From contig DEVL01000003.1 of NCBI GenBank assembly GCA_002363385.1, positions 682,505 to 746,504 of the forward strand: DNA of 64,000 nt, read 5' to 3'. Of the stretch, positions 1-7,620 are shown piece after piece. Both the position numbers and the translations under genes were made by a program. Within the stretch, counting starts at the first letter, position 1; each line of letters begins with the position of its first letter. Below the pieces are notes generated by a model. The model made no database searches and was not told the DNA's origin. It saw only the letters and a list, made by a program, of their open reading frames with translations. The DNA is from Stenotrophomonas maltophilia (GTDB lineage: Bacteria; Pseudomonadota; Gammaproteobacteria; Xanthomonadales; Xanthomonadaceae).

Positions 1-2304
1 GGCCAGGGCGACGGTTCGACCAACCAGTACTCCTTCACCCTGGGTTCGCAGGGCGAGCGCGGCGGCATCACCATGGCCGCCGAGTACTACAAGGCTGATC
101 CGGTCTGGGCGAAGGATCGTTTCTTCAGCCGTGACGGCAATGCCGGCCCGAATTACCCGGGCTCGGGCAACAGCCCGATCAACCAGAACGGCGCGTTCTG
201 CGACCCCTGCCTGACCCCGGACCTGGAAGAAGGTCAGCCGGGTTACGTCGGTTCGGCCGACCAGCGCTGGTTCACCCTGCGCGAAGGTGGCGATCCGACC
301 AACCGTGCTGATTACCGCGCCGAAACCTCGGCCGACCGCGTCAATGCCAATCAGCAGATGATGGTCCAGACCGGTCTCGAGCGTAAGTCCGTGTACGTCA
401 ACGGCAACTACGACCTCACCGACGCGATCACCTTCAACGCGGATGTGCTCTACAACGAGCGCACCACGGACCAGCAGATCGCCGGTTACCCGTACCAGTC
501 GCAGGCCTTCGGCACCCCGCTGTCGGCTGACAGCGCCTTCAACCCGACCGGTGCGGACGTCGATTTCCGTCGCCGCCTGTGGGAAATGCCGCGTACCACC
601 GAAAGCCAGCTGAAGACCCTGCGCTTCGCGCCGACCGTCAGCGGCTACTTCGAGTTCGCCGGCAAGACCTGGGATTGGGACGTCGGTGCACTGTGGAACC
701 GTAACGAATCGACCAAGACCGGTCATGGCGACATGAGCCTGATCGCGTCGCGCCAGGCCCTGGGTGCTTCGTACATCGATGCCAACGGCGTTGCCCAGTG
801 CGGCTCGCCGGGCGATGCCGTCGGCAACTGCCGTCCGTGGAACCCGCTGCTGCCGTACGGCGTGGCAGGCCCGGGCTCGCTGTCCGATGCGGCCACGCAG
901 GCCTTCCTGTTCCCGTACTTCACCGACACCGGCTACACCAAGACCACCAGCTACACCGCCAACCTGTCCGGCTCGCTGTTCGAGCTGCCGGCCGGCGAAG
1001 TCGGTCTGGCGATGGGCGTGGAGCACCGTAAGGAAGAAGGCCGCTTCTCGCCGGACGCGTTCGCGCAGTCGGGTGAGTCGACCGGTCTGGGTGCCCAGAC
1101 CACCCAGGGCAGCTACGAGCTGGACGAGTTCTACCTCGAACTGAACGTGCCGATCCTGGCGGACGTGCCGTTCGCCAAGGAACTGACCCTGAACGCTGCC
1201 AGCCGTTACTCGGACTACAGCAACTTCGGCGACACCATCAACTCCAAGTTCGGCTTCACCTGGCGTCCGATCGACGAACTGCTGGTCCGCGGCACCTACG
1301 CCGAAGGCTTCCGCGCGCCGTCGATCAACGATCTGTACGGCGGCCTGAACAGCAGCTTCGAGTCGTACACCGATCCGTGCGGCATCACCGCGCCGGGCAG
1401 CGTCAACGGCAATGCCTCGTGCACCGCCGCCGGCGTGCCGGTTGGCTACACGCAGGTGGGCCAGGGTCTGACCCCGTGCACCGCGACGCCGTGCGCCACC
1501 CCGGACCAGTTCATCTCCGGCTCCAACGAGAACCTGAAGCCGGAAACCTCGAAGAGCACCACCTTCGGCATGGTCTGGAGCCCGCGTTGGGTGCAGGGCC
1601 TGGACATCTCCCTGGATTGGTACAAGTACGAAATCAGCGACATGATCATCGCTGACAGCGTCGACCGCATCCTGCGCGAGTGCTACGTCGCCGGTGATGC
1701 ATCGCGTTGCGCCAGCCACACCCGTGCAGCCGATGGCCACATCAACTCGATGACCTACGGTCTGGCCAATCTGGGCCGCATGGAAACCGAAGGCTACGAC
1801 CTGGGCATCAAGTACCGTCTGCCGGAACTGTCGATCGGCCAGTTCGCCATCGATTGGCAGACCAGCTACCTGTCCAAGTACGACGAAGAAACCCAGAACG
1901 GTGAAGGCAACACGGTCATGCAGGGCCGCGTTGGCGATGCCGGCCTGTTCCGCGTCCGTTCGAACGTTGGCATCACGTGGTCGCGCGGCGATTTCGGCGT
2001 GTCCTACATGGCTCGTTACTACTCGGGCATGAAGGAAGATTGCGTGGCTGCACGTCCGTGCACCCTGCCGGACCGTTACGTCGACGGCGATGCAATGCCG
2101 ATCCGCAAGACCGGTTCGAACACGTTCCACGACCTGCAGGTCAGCTACAACGCGCCGTGGGATGCCACGATCGCGGTGGGCGCGAACAATCTGTTCGACA
2201 AGCAGGGTCCGATCATGTTCACGCAGCCGAACTCGAGCTTCGCCTACTACGGCGGCTTCGACATCGGTCGCTTCCTGTACATGAAGTACACCCAGCGCTT
2301 CTGA
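1..2304 (+). CDS. TonB-dependent outer-membrane receptor, C-terminal part
   Basis: The reading frame is open from the first base, so the signal peptide and plug lie outside the window; what is left is the 22-strand beta-barrel. The frame carries barrel-type alternating strands, a motif typical of late barrel strands (YAEGFRAPSINDLYGG, followed by NENLKPETS), and ends in the aromatic residue F within YTQRF, the usual outer-membrane C-terminus. Several Cys pairs fall in extracellular-loop-like segments. The substrate cannot be told. It is followed by a strong terminator, so it ends its own transcription unit. An internal ATG at 73 is not the true start. Confidence 0.9.
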   Translation, partial: GQGDGSTNQYSFTLGSQGERGGITMAAEYYKADPVWAKDRFFSRDGNAGPNYPGSGNSPINQNGAFCDPCLTPDLEEGQPGYVGSADQRWFTLREGGDPTNRADYRAETSADRVNANQQMMVQTGLERKSVYVNGNYDLTDAITFNADVLYNERTTDQQIAGYPYQSQAFGTPLSADSAFNPTGADVDFRRRLWEMPRTTESQLKTLRFAPTVSGYFEFAGKTWDWDVGALWNRNESTKTGHGDMSLIASRQALGASYIDANGVAQCGSPGDAVGNCRPWNPLLPYGVAGPGSLSDAATQAFLFPYFTDTGYTKTTSYTANLSGSLFELPAGEVGLAMGVEHRKEEGRFSPDAFAQSGESTGLGAQTTQGSYELDEFYLELNVPILADVPFAKELTLNAASRYSDYSNFGDTINSKFGFTWRPIDELLVRGTYAEGFRAPSINDLYGGLNSSFESYTDPCGITAPGSVNGNASCTAAGVPVGYTQVGQGLTPCTATPCATPDQFISGSNENLKPETSKSTTFGMVWSPRWVQGLDISLDWYKYEISDMIIADSVDRILRECYVAGDASRCASHTRAADGHINSMTYGLANLGRMETEGYDLGIKYRLPELSIGQFAIDWQTSYLSKYDEETQNGEGNTVMQGRVGDAGLFRVRSNVGITWSRGDFGVSYMARYYSGMKEDCVAARPCTLPDRYVDGDAMPIRKTGSNTFHDLQVSYNAPWDATIAVGANNLFDKQGPIMFTQPNSSFAYYGGFDIGRFLYMKYTQRF

Positions 2305-2323
2305 TCCATCGAAGCATTGGTGC

Positions 2324-2360
2324 AAAAAAAGGAGGGCGGACCGCAAGGTCCGCCCTCTTT
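2324..2360 (+). terminator. Rho-independent terminator after the TonB-dependent receptor
   Basis: A perfect 11-bp stem (2332-2342 with 2347-2357) with a GCAA tetraloop is flanked by seven A and a short T run, starting 20 bases after the receptor stop codon. Confidence 0.9.
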
Positions 2361-2476
2361 ATCGTTGTGGCGTAGGGAAAGTCTGAGTTTCAGTAGACGG
2401 TGATCTGATTCACACTCTTGGGCGAGATTCAGTTGATACCGTCAATCGTCCAATCGTGGACCATTGAGAGATCGAT

Positions 2477-2683
2477 ATGAAAATGACGCTCGCTCAGAAG
2501 GTTTCCGCTGTACTCCTTGCCTGCCTGGCCTCCGCCGCCAGTGCGTCGCCCGGCCTGATCATCTGCGCAGGGGGGCGCTACTGCGAAGACGTCCGCATCG
2601 AATGCCTCGCCGACGGAGGCTCTGCCGCCGTGTGTGAGCGCCTGTGGCGTTTGTGCGTTCTGGATGCCTGTCCGCAGCGCTGA
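2477..2683 (+). CDS. Small secreted cysteine-rich protein, unknown function
   Basis: This is a 68-residue protein with a typical signal peptide (residues 1-23, cleavage after ASA). The mature part of about 45 residues holds six cysteines (30, 36, 43, 53, 60, 65), which suggests three disulfides in the periplasm or outside the cell. A lipobox reading at VLLAC16 is possible but the hydrophobic segment before it is short. The gene is isolated between two hairpin terminators. I do not recognise the family. Confidence 0.6.
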   Translation: MKMTLAQKVSAVLLACLASAASASPGLIICAGGRYCEDVRIECLADGGSAAVCERLWRLCVLDACPQR

Positions 2684-2687
2684 AGCG

Positions 2688-2717
2688 ACGATGGCGCGCC
2701 ACAGGGCGCGCCATCGT
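2688..2717. terminator. Hairpin terminator between convergent genes
   Basis: A perfect 13-bp inverted repeat (2688-2700 with 2705-2717, loop of 4) starts 5 bases after the stop of the small Cys-rich gene and 23 bases before the end of the convergent HDOD gene. There is no clear T run. Confidence 0.6.
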
Positions 2718-2739
2718 TCAACAACGGTCGATCCGTCAC

Positions 2740-3861
2740 TCAGGCGTCGGCGGCGACCAGCCCCATCAGCGCGTTGGCATGTTCTTGCCACTGCGGCAGC
2801 TTGTTGAGCACGCCGGCACGTTGCAGGTAGTCCTCGTCGACCGGATCGCCGTTGATCAATGCCAGCGCCACGTGCACCGCCCCGGTCACCCAGAAACTGC
2901 GGGTGTTGGACTTCTGCGGTTGCAGGTGGAAGGCCACGGCCTCGATGATCGGCATGGGCAGGCCCCACAGGCCGAGCAGGTAGGCACCCGCCTCGGCGTG
3001 GCCAGGACGGTCATCAGTGGCGTCTGCCGGCTCGCCACGCTCATTGCGTACGCCCGGCAGCAGCAGGCCGATGTCTGCCAGCAAGGCGGCGGTGGCACCC
3101 AGTTCCGCGCTGGACTCCGGCAGCAGCTTGGCGGCCAGACGGGACGCCAGCAGTGCGCGCTGCTGCAGCGAATTACGCTCGGCGCCGGACAGTGGCTGTG
3201 CGGAAAACACTTCGCTGGCCAGGACCAGATCGCGCAGGGTCGACAGCCCCAGACGGGTCACCGCGGTGCGCAGGTCGGAAATGATGCGGCCGTTGTTGAA
3301 GAACGCCGAATTGGACAGCTGCAGCACCTTCGCCGCGATCGCCGGGTCGGCCGCGACCAGCTTGGCCACGTCCGCGGTGTTGGTGTCGTCGTCGTGTTCC
3401 AGTGCTTGGGTCAGCGACAGGTAAAGGTGGGGCGGGGAGGGCAGCTTCTCGATCCGGCCGATGGCGCTGCGCAGACGTGCACTGTCGAGCAGTTCGCGCA
3501 GCTCTTCCAGGCTGGTCAGTGCTTCCAGCAGGACTTCCGGGGCCAGCGGCATCGGCAGGAAGCGATGGGCCACACCGATCAGGCGTGCCGGTGGCGGGCG
3601 GTTGCCGTGTTCGGCGTCCACCAGGGCAATGCGGATGGTCTCAGGGCGCAGCGTACGGATCTGGCCGAGCAGCGTGGTGGCGTTGAGGTCCGGCAGCTGC
3701 GGGCACACGATCACTGCATCCACCGGCAGGCCTGCCACGATGCCCATGGCGCTCTGGCCATCCACGGCGGTCAGCGGTTGCCACTCTTCCCCAAGATCGG
3801 CAATGAATTCCAACAGCTCAGCCGACAGGCTGGCTTCGTCCCCAACAAGCAGAATGCGCAC
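2740..3861 (-). CDS. HDOD-domain regulator with a degenerate receiver domain
   Basis: It is 373 residues from a GTG start preceded by CAGGGGAC; the open frame runs further up into ppa, but RILLVGDE is a normal receiver N-terminus. Residues 1-120 look like a response-regulator receiver, yet the phospho-accepting Asp position is Cys53 (DAVIVCPQLPDL), so it is probably not phosphorylated. Residues of about 135-340 are an HDOD domain (metal-independent HD-like fold seen in signalling and chemotaxis proteins), with the conserved FF NNG segment after LVAADPAIAAKVLQLSNSA. It probably acts in cytoplasmic signalling; partners are unknown. A hairpin separates it from the convergent upstream gene. Confidence 0.8.
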   Translation of the reverse strand: MRILLVGDEASLSAELLEFIADLGEEWQPLTAVDGQSAMGIVAGLPVDAVIVCPQLPDLNATTLLGQIRTLRPETIRIALVDAEHGNRPPPARLIGVAHRFLPMPLAPEVLLEALTSLEELRELLDSARLRSAIGRIEKLPSPPHLYLSLTQALEHDDDTNTADVAKLVAADPAIAAKVLQLSNSAFFNNGRIISDLRTAVTRLGLSTLRDLVLASEVFSAQPLSGAERNSLQQRALLASRLAAKLLPESSAELGATAALLADIGLLLPGVRNERGEPADATDDRPGHAEAGAYLLGLWGLPMPIIEAVAFHLQPQKSNTRSFWVTGAVHVALALINGDPVDEDYLQRAGVLNKLPQWQEHANALMGLVAADA

Positions 3862-3956
3862 GACACGGTCCCCTGGCTGACCACGGTGAAACCCACCGTG
3901 GACGGTGTGAAGAGACGCAATGTACCCAATCCGGCACGAATAGTGATGTGCCGCAT

Positions 3957-4005
3957 TGAAAAAACGTGATGCGCATCGCTCCGGCAGCGGTCCGCCGGAG
4001 CGATG
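3957..4005 (-). terminator. Rho-independent terminator of ppa
   Basis: A perfect 12-bp stem (3974-3985 with 3994-4005, loop of 8) reads on the minus strand into a run of six T shortly after the stem, 11 bases beyond the ppa stop codon. Confidence 0.85.
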
Positions 4006-4015
4006 GGGTTCAGTC

Positions 4016-4552
4016 TCAGGCGATGTTGCCGAGGTAGCGCTGGTGCGCCTCAACCAGGATTTTCTTGGCTTCGGCGGCGCCGCCCCAGCCATCCAGCTTG
4101 ACCCACTTGCCCTTTTCCAGGTCCTTGTAATGCTCGAAGAAGTGGCCGATGCGCTCCAGCCAATGGCTGGACACCTGCTCGATGTCTTCGACGTGGGCAT
4201 AGCCACTGAACACCTTGGAGATCGGCACGGCCAGGATCTTCTCGTCGCTGCCAGCTTCGTCGCTCATCTTGAGCACGCCGACCGGACGGCAACGCACCAC
4301 CGAGCCCGGGACCAGCGGCAGCGGCAGCACCACCAGCACGTCGGCCGGATCACCGTCGCCGCACAGGGTGCTCGGCACGTAGCCATAGTTGCAGGGGTAG
4401 CGCATCGGGGTGGAGAGGATGCGGTCGACGAAGATCGCGCCGGTTTCCTTGTCCACTTCGTACTTCACCGGCTCGGAATCCTTCGGGATTTCGATGATGA
4501 CGTTGATTTCTTCCGGCGGGTTCTTGCCGGGCGAGACGAGTTCCAGACCCAT
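4016..4552 (-). CDS. ppa: Inorganic pyrophosphatase (soluble, family I)
   Basis: It is 178 residues, the usual bacterial length, and hydrolyses pyrophosphate to phosphate in the cytoplasm, pulling biosynthetic reactions forward. The signature of the family, GDGDPADVLV with its metal-binding Asp residues, is present, along with the downstream YKDLEKGKWVKLDGW segment. The ATG start has GGAG 8 bases upstream. It stands alone between its own terminator and a divergent gene. A proton-pumping pyrophosphatase and a PPi-using phosphofructokinase lie 10-14 kb away. Confidence 0.95.
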   Translation of the reverse strand: MGLELVSPGKNPPEEINVIIEIPKDSEPVKYEVDKETGAIFVDRILSTPMRYPCNYGYVPSTLCGDGDPADVLVVLPLPLVPGSVVRCRPVGVLKMSDEAGSDEKILAVPISKVFSGYAHVEDIEQVSSHWLERIGHFFEHYKDLEKGKWVKLDGWGGAAEAKKILVEAHQRYLGNIA

Positions 4553-4775
4553 GGGTTTACTCCGAGAGGGGGTAGGGGCGCAAAGTCCGACATTTTAGGC
4601 CCATTGCCGGCCGCCGTGCAGCGGCCGGTCGCCCGAAGGGCGTTTCGCCGACCCGGCCCCAGCCAAGGGACCACATGCCGCTGCCGGAAATCCTCACCCA
4701 TAGGCATGGGTGGCGCCGATATCTGCCGTCAGCGCATGTGCCGATCATGGCAACCAACCCGTCTGGAGCCTGGTG

Positions 4776-5267
4776 ATGAAGCTGATGAGCCTGCTGCCCC
4801 CCCTTTCCCTGGCCTTTGCAGTACTGGCGGCTGGCATCTGCAGCGCCTCCGGGCGCGAGGGCCCGTATGTGGATCTGGTCGACTTCCCACACAAGGAGGC
4901 CAACTGGGATCGCTTCTACGACCTGGAGGACCACCTGATCCGGGCGTTCCACGATCTGTGTGGTGATACCTACTGTGAGGGCGAATACAGCAACCATATC
5001 GCGCTGCAGTTCCGCTGCTCGGTGCACGCGGCCAGCGGCACGGTCCAGGCCTGCACCCTTGTGATCGGCGCCGGCAACCTCGAGGTGGAGCGTGACACCG
5101 GCCGGGTGGTCCCGGACAGCCGCACATGGGCCTGCGCCGCGCCACTCGGGGCGAATACGCCGGTGGAGACCCTGCACGTGGCCTTGGCAGATCGCGACGC
5201 GCTGCGCAGACCCCTGCCCGGCTCGAATTTCTCGATGCATGACGCGCTGTTTGACTGCCTCAATTGA
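4776..5267 (+). CDS. Secreted protein, first of two tandem paralogues, unknown function
   Basis: It is 163 residues from ATG 4776 (GGAG 7 bases before); the upstream in-frame ATG at 4710 would hide the signal peptide. A signal peptide of about 22 residues is followed by GPYVDLVDFP, then CGDTYCEGE, FRCSV, a conserved RTWACAAPL-like segment (SRTWACAAPL) and a C-terminal Cys. The next gene, 36 bases downstream, encodes a clear paralogue with the same motifs in the same order, so this is a tandem duplication. Paired cysteines suggest a disulfide-bonded periplasmic protein. I recognise no family or enzyme motif. Confidence 0.75.
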   Translation: MKLMSLLPPLSLAFAVLAAGICSASGREGPYVDLVDFPHKEANWDRFYDLEDHLIRAFHDLCGDTYCEGEYSNHIALQFRCSVHAASGTVQACTLVIGAGNLEVERDTGRVVPDSRTWACAAPLGANTPVETLHVALADRDALRRPLPGSNFSMHDALFDCLN

Positions 5268-5303
5268 CCTGTCAGCCCTTTCAATCTGCACTGGAGACTG
5301 CCG

Positions 5304-5777
5304 ATGAAGACCCTCGTTGCGGGCATGCTGCTGCTTGCCTCCTGTACGGCCATTGCCACCGGCCACGCCGCCGGTCCCTACGTCGATGCACGCCAATACC
5401 CCAGCGAGGCCGAGGGCTGGGAGCGCTTCCGCGCTGTGGAGGCGCGGCTGGTGCGCGGCTTCGATGCCATCTGCGGGGACACGTTCTGCGAAGGCGAATT
5501 CCACAACCTGCAGGCGCTGCGCTTCCGGTGTTCGGTGCTGGCTGCCTCTGGCCGTGTGGGGGAATGCCTGTGGACATTCACCGGAAGCACGGCGCGCGTG
5601 GACGACGCGACCGGCCGTATCGCGGTGGAGGCGCGGACGTGGGCCTGCCGCGCACCGCTGGCGACCCAGACGCTGCTGCCCGTGCTGCTGCAGACGCTGG
5701 AGCAGGATGACGCCCTGCATGTGGCACTCCCCGGAACCCAGGACAGCATCTACGACGGATTGACGTCGTGCCTGTAA
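5304..5777 (+). CDS. Secreted protein, second of two tandem paralogues, unknown function
   Basis: It is 157 residues with GGAG before the ATG. A signal peptide (residues 1 to about 22) is followed by the landmarks of the preceding gene: GPYVDARQYP, ICGDTFCEGE, LRFRCSVLAASG, ARTWACRAPL and a final SCL. The two proteins match along their whole length, with identical Cys spacing in CGDT-aromatic-C. They are probably co-transcribed (36-base gap). Their role is unknown. Confidence 0.75.
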   Translation: MKTLVAGMLLLASCTAIATGHAAGPYVDARQYPSEAEGWERFRAVEARLVRGFDAICGDTFCEGEFHNLQALRFRCSVLAASGRVGECLWTFTGSTARVDDATGRIAVEARTWACRAPLATQTLLPVLLQTLEQDDALHVALPGTQDSIYDGLTSCL

Positions 5778-5827
5778 GGGCCGCGCAGCGCCACGTGACA
5801 TCCGCAGTTGGCGCGCTCAAACGTGAC

Positions 5828-5841
5828 GCATTCTCATTTGC
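5828..5841. promoter_or_regulatory. Possible Fur box upstream of the ECF sigma gene
   Basis: The minus-strand reading GCAAATGAGAATGC contains ATGAGAAT, the well-known core of Fur sites, and lies about 65-75 bases before the sigma-factor start. Only one half is strong, so this is a suggestion based on the fact that FecI-type sigma genes are normally Fur-repressed. Confidence 0.4.
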
Positions 5842-5904
5842 GAGGTAACATGCCGCCGCTTACGGATGGCCGCCTTCCGGCAGTCCCGCTACATGCATCG
5901 GTCC

Positions 5905-6405
5905 ATGTCTACCAACGCCACCACCCTTACCGAGCTGTTGATCCGCGAGCGCCCGGCGCTGCTGCGCCTGGTCCAGCGCATTCTGGGCAGTGACGGCGGC
6001 GCTGAAGATGTGATCCAGTCCATCTGGTTCAAGGCGCGTGGCGTGGACAGCGGGCAGCCGATCAGCAATCCCCGCGCCTATCTCTATCGTCTGGCGGCAA
6101 ATCTGGCCACGGATCACGGCCGTGAGCGCACGCGGCGCACGCGCCTGCTCGCCGAGCATTACCTGTGGGGGCCGGACGAAGTGCTCTCCACCGAAGAGCA
6201 GGTCATGGCGCAGGACGAACTGCAGCGCGTGCTGGAGGCGGCCGAGCATCTGCCCGAGCCGACCCGCACCATCTTCCGGCTCAACCGCCTGCAGGGCATG
6301 ACCCAGTCGGACATCGCCAGGCGCCAGGGGGTGTCGGTGACGACCGTGGAGAATCACGTGCGCAGCGCATTGCAGCGATTGGCCTGGGCGCGCAGCGGGC
6401 GCTGA
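5905..6405 (+). CDS. ECF RNA polymerase sigma factor, FecI type (iron/heme)
   Basis: It is 166 residues from ATG 5905; ATGs at 5866 and 5893 are also in frame and none has a good ribosome site. The sigma region 2 (LLRLVQRILGSDGGAEDVIQSIWFK, residues about 20-45, then NPRAYLYRLAANLATD) and region 4 helix-turn-helix (GMTQSDIARRQGVSVTTVENHV, near the C-terminus) are intact. FecI-type factors are held by a FecR protein and released when the outer-membrane receptor binds its ligand. A FecR gene and a receptor with a signalling domain follow at once, and hemO downstream points to heme as signal. Its likely target promoters are listed separately. Confidence 0.88.
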   Translation: MSTNATTLTELLIRERPALLRLVQRILGSDGGAEDVIQSIWFKARGVDSGQPISNPRAYLYRLAANLATDHGRERTRRTRLLAEHYLWGPDEVLSTEEQVMAQDELQRVLEAAEHLPEPTRTIFRLNRLQGMTQSDIARRQGVSVTTVENHVRSALQRLAWARSGR

Positions 6406-6421
6406 ACGCGCGGACATCCGG

Positions 6422-6450
6422 CTTGGGGATACACGCCTGCCGACCGTCTT
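6422..6450 (+). promoter_or_regulatory. ECF sigma promoter upstream of the anti-sigma gene
   Basis: CTTGGGG (6422-6428), 16 bases, CGTCTT (6445-6450). The same two boxes with the same spacing occur before the receptor gene and before hemO. The position, 67 bases before the fecR-like ATG and after the sigma stop codon, means that the anti-sigma gene has its own sigma-dependent promoter. Confidence 0.75.
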
Positions 6451-6516
6451 GATCATAATGGCGTGTTGACTGCGTCCCCCCTTGCCCGCGCGTGACTGCG
6501 CCACCCATCGCCAGCC

Positions 6517-7479
6517 ATGAGCCCGCACCCCCCCTCGTCTTCCTCGCCCTTGCCGCCCCCCTCCGATGCTGTTGCTGTGCAGGCGCGGGCCTGGATTGCC
6601 TGGCTGGCCTCTGGCACGACCGATGCGGGGCAGATGCAGGCCTTTGAGCAGTGGCTGGGGCAGCCCGGACACCGGCATGCCTTCGAACACGAACGTCAGC
6701 TTTGGCGCAGTCTTGGGCCACGCCCTCCCGCGCCGGCAGCGCCGATACCGCGTCGGCGTGGTATCCGTTGGCACGCATGGGGCGTGGCGACGGCAGCCTT
6801 GCTGGCCCTGGCGTGGGTCGCACCCGATGCCTGGCTGCGGCTGCAGTCCGATCACCGCAGCACGCGTGCGATCGAGACGGTATCGCTGCCCGATGGCAGT
6901 CGCGCCGTACTCGATGCCGACAGCGCCATTGCCGTCCACTACGACGGTCATGTGCGCCGCATCGCGCTGCTGCGTGGCCAGGCCTGGTTCGAGGTGGCCC
7001 ACGAGGCATCCCGTCCTTTCCAGGTAGAAGTGCAGGGCGGTGTGGTTGAAGACATTTCCACCGCGTTTGCGGTCTCCCGCTGGAAGGACGAGGTGGAGGC
7101 GGTGGTCGAGCAGGGGCGCGTGCGGGTTGCCGCCACCGAGCGAGGCGGTTGGACCTATCTGGAGGCGGGCCAGCGTGCACGCTTTGCGCCCGCCGGCCGG
7201 GTCGCACGGCTGGACGATGTCGCCCTGGACCGCATTGCGGCCTGGCGCGACGGCGAGCTGCTGCTGGAGACGGCCAGCGTGGAGGAGGCGGTGCAGCGCA
7301 TCGCCCGCTACCGCTCGGGTGCGACCTTCGTGCGTGGCGATCTGTCGGCTCTGCCGGCGGTCAACGCGGCGTTCCGCACTGATCGGCCGGAGCAGGCGCT
7401 CGATGCGCTTGCCGTCAGCGCGGGGCTGACCGTCATCCGTCTGCCGATGGGCGTGGCGATCGTGGCACCGGCGCAATAG
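6517..7479 (+). CDS. FecR-type anti-sigma factor / signal transducer
   Basis: It is 320 residues in the inner membrane. The N-terminal cytoplasmic part (about 20-66, ARAWIAWLASG...AFEQWLGQPGHRHAFE) is the DUF4880 anti-sigma domain, one membrane span follows at about 86-104, then a periplasmic FecR domain (VSLPDGSRAVLDADSAIAV at about 125-145, RGQAWFEVAHEASRPFQVE) and an STN-like C-terminal part (about 245-320) that meets the receptor signalling domain. It should keep the upstream sigma factor silent until the receptor signals. The N-terminus is unusually Pro/Ser-rich (residues 2-15). An ECF-type promoter lies in the gap before it. Confidence 0.88.
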   Translation: MSPHPPSSSSPLPPPSDAVAVQARAWIAWLASGTTDAGQMQAFEQWLGQPGHRHAFEHERQLWRSLGPRPPAPAAPIPRRRGIRWHAWGVATAALLALAWVAPDAWLRLQSDHRSTRAIETVSLPDGSRAVLDADSAIAVHYDGHVRRIALLRGQAWFEVAHEASRPFQVEVQGGVVEDISTAFAVSRWKDEVEAVVEQGRVRVAATERGGWTYLEAGQRARFAPAGRVARLDDVALDRIAAWRDGELLLETASVEEAVQRIARYRSGATFVRGDLSALPAVNAAFRTDRPEQALDALAVSAGLTVIRLPMGVAIVAPAQ

Positions 7480-7489
7480 CGCAACCGGA

Positions 7490-7518
7490 CTTGGGGCTGT
7501 GCCCTGTTCGTTCGTCTT
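7490..7518 (+). promoter_or_regulatory. ECF sigma promoter upstream of the receptor gene
   Basis: CTTGGGG (7490-7496), 16 bases, CGTCTT (7513-7518), identical boxes and spacing to those before fecR and hemO. It would give a leader of about 95 bases before the receptor ATG at 7621. Confidence 0.78.
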
Positions 7519-7620
7519 ACCCGGCATAACGTACCCGCCGCCGCCACGTACGTCCGCTGCATCCGCACCAGCGTGCGGGTGACCCGCCTCTGCGGCACTG
7601 ATCCTCTGACAGGTTTTTCC

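Noticed and set aside
2740..4206. Long 488-residue reading for the HDOD gene.
   Set aside because: The extra N-terminus lies inside ppa and has no receiver-like character; GTG 3861 with a ribosome site is the natural start.
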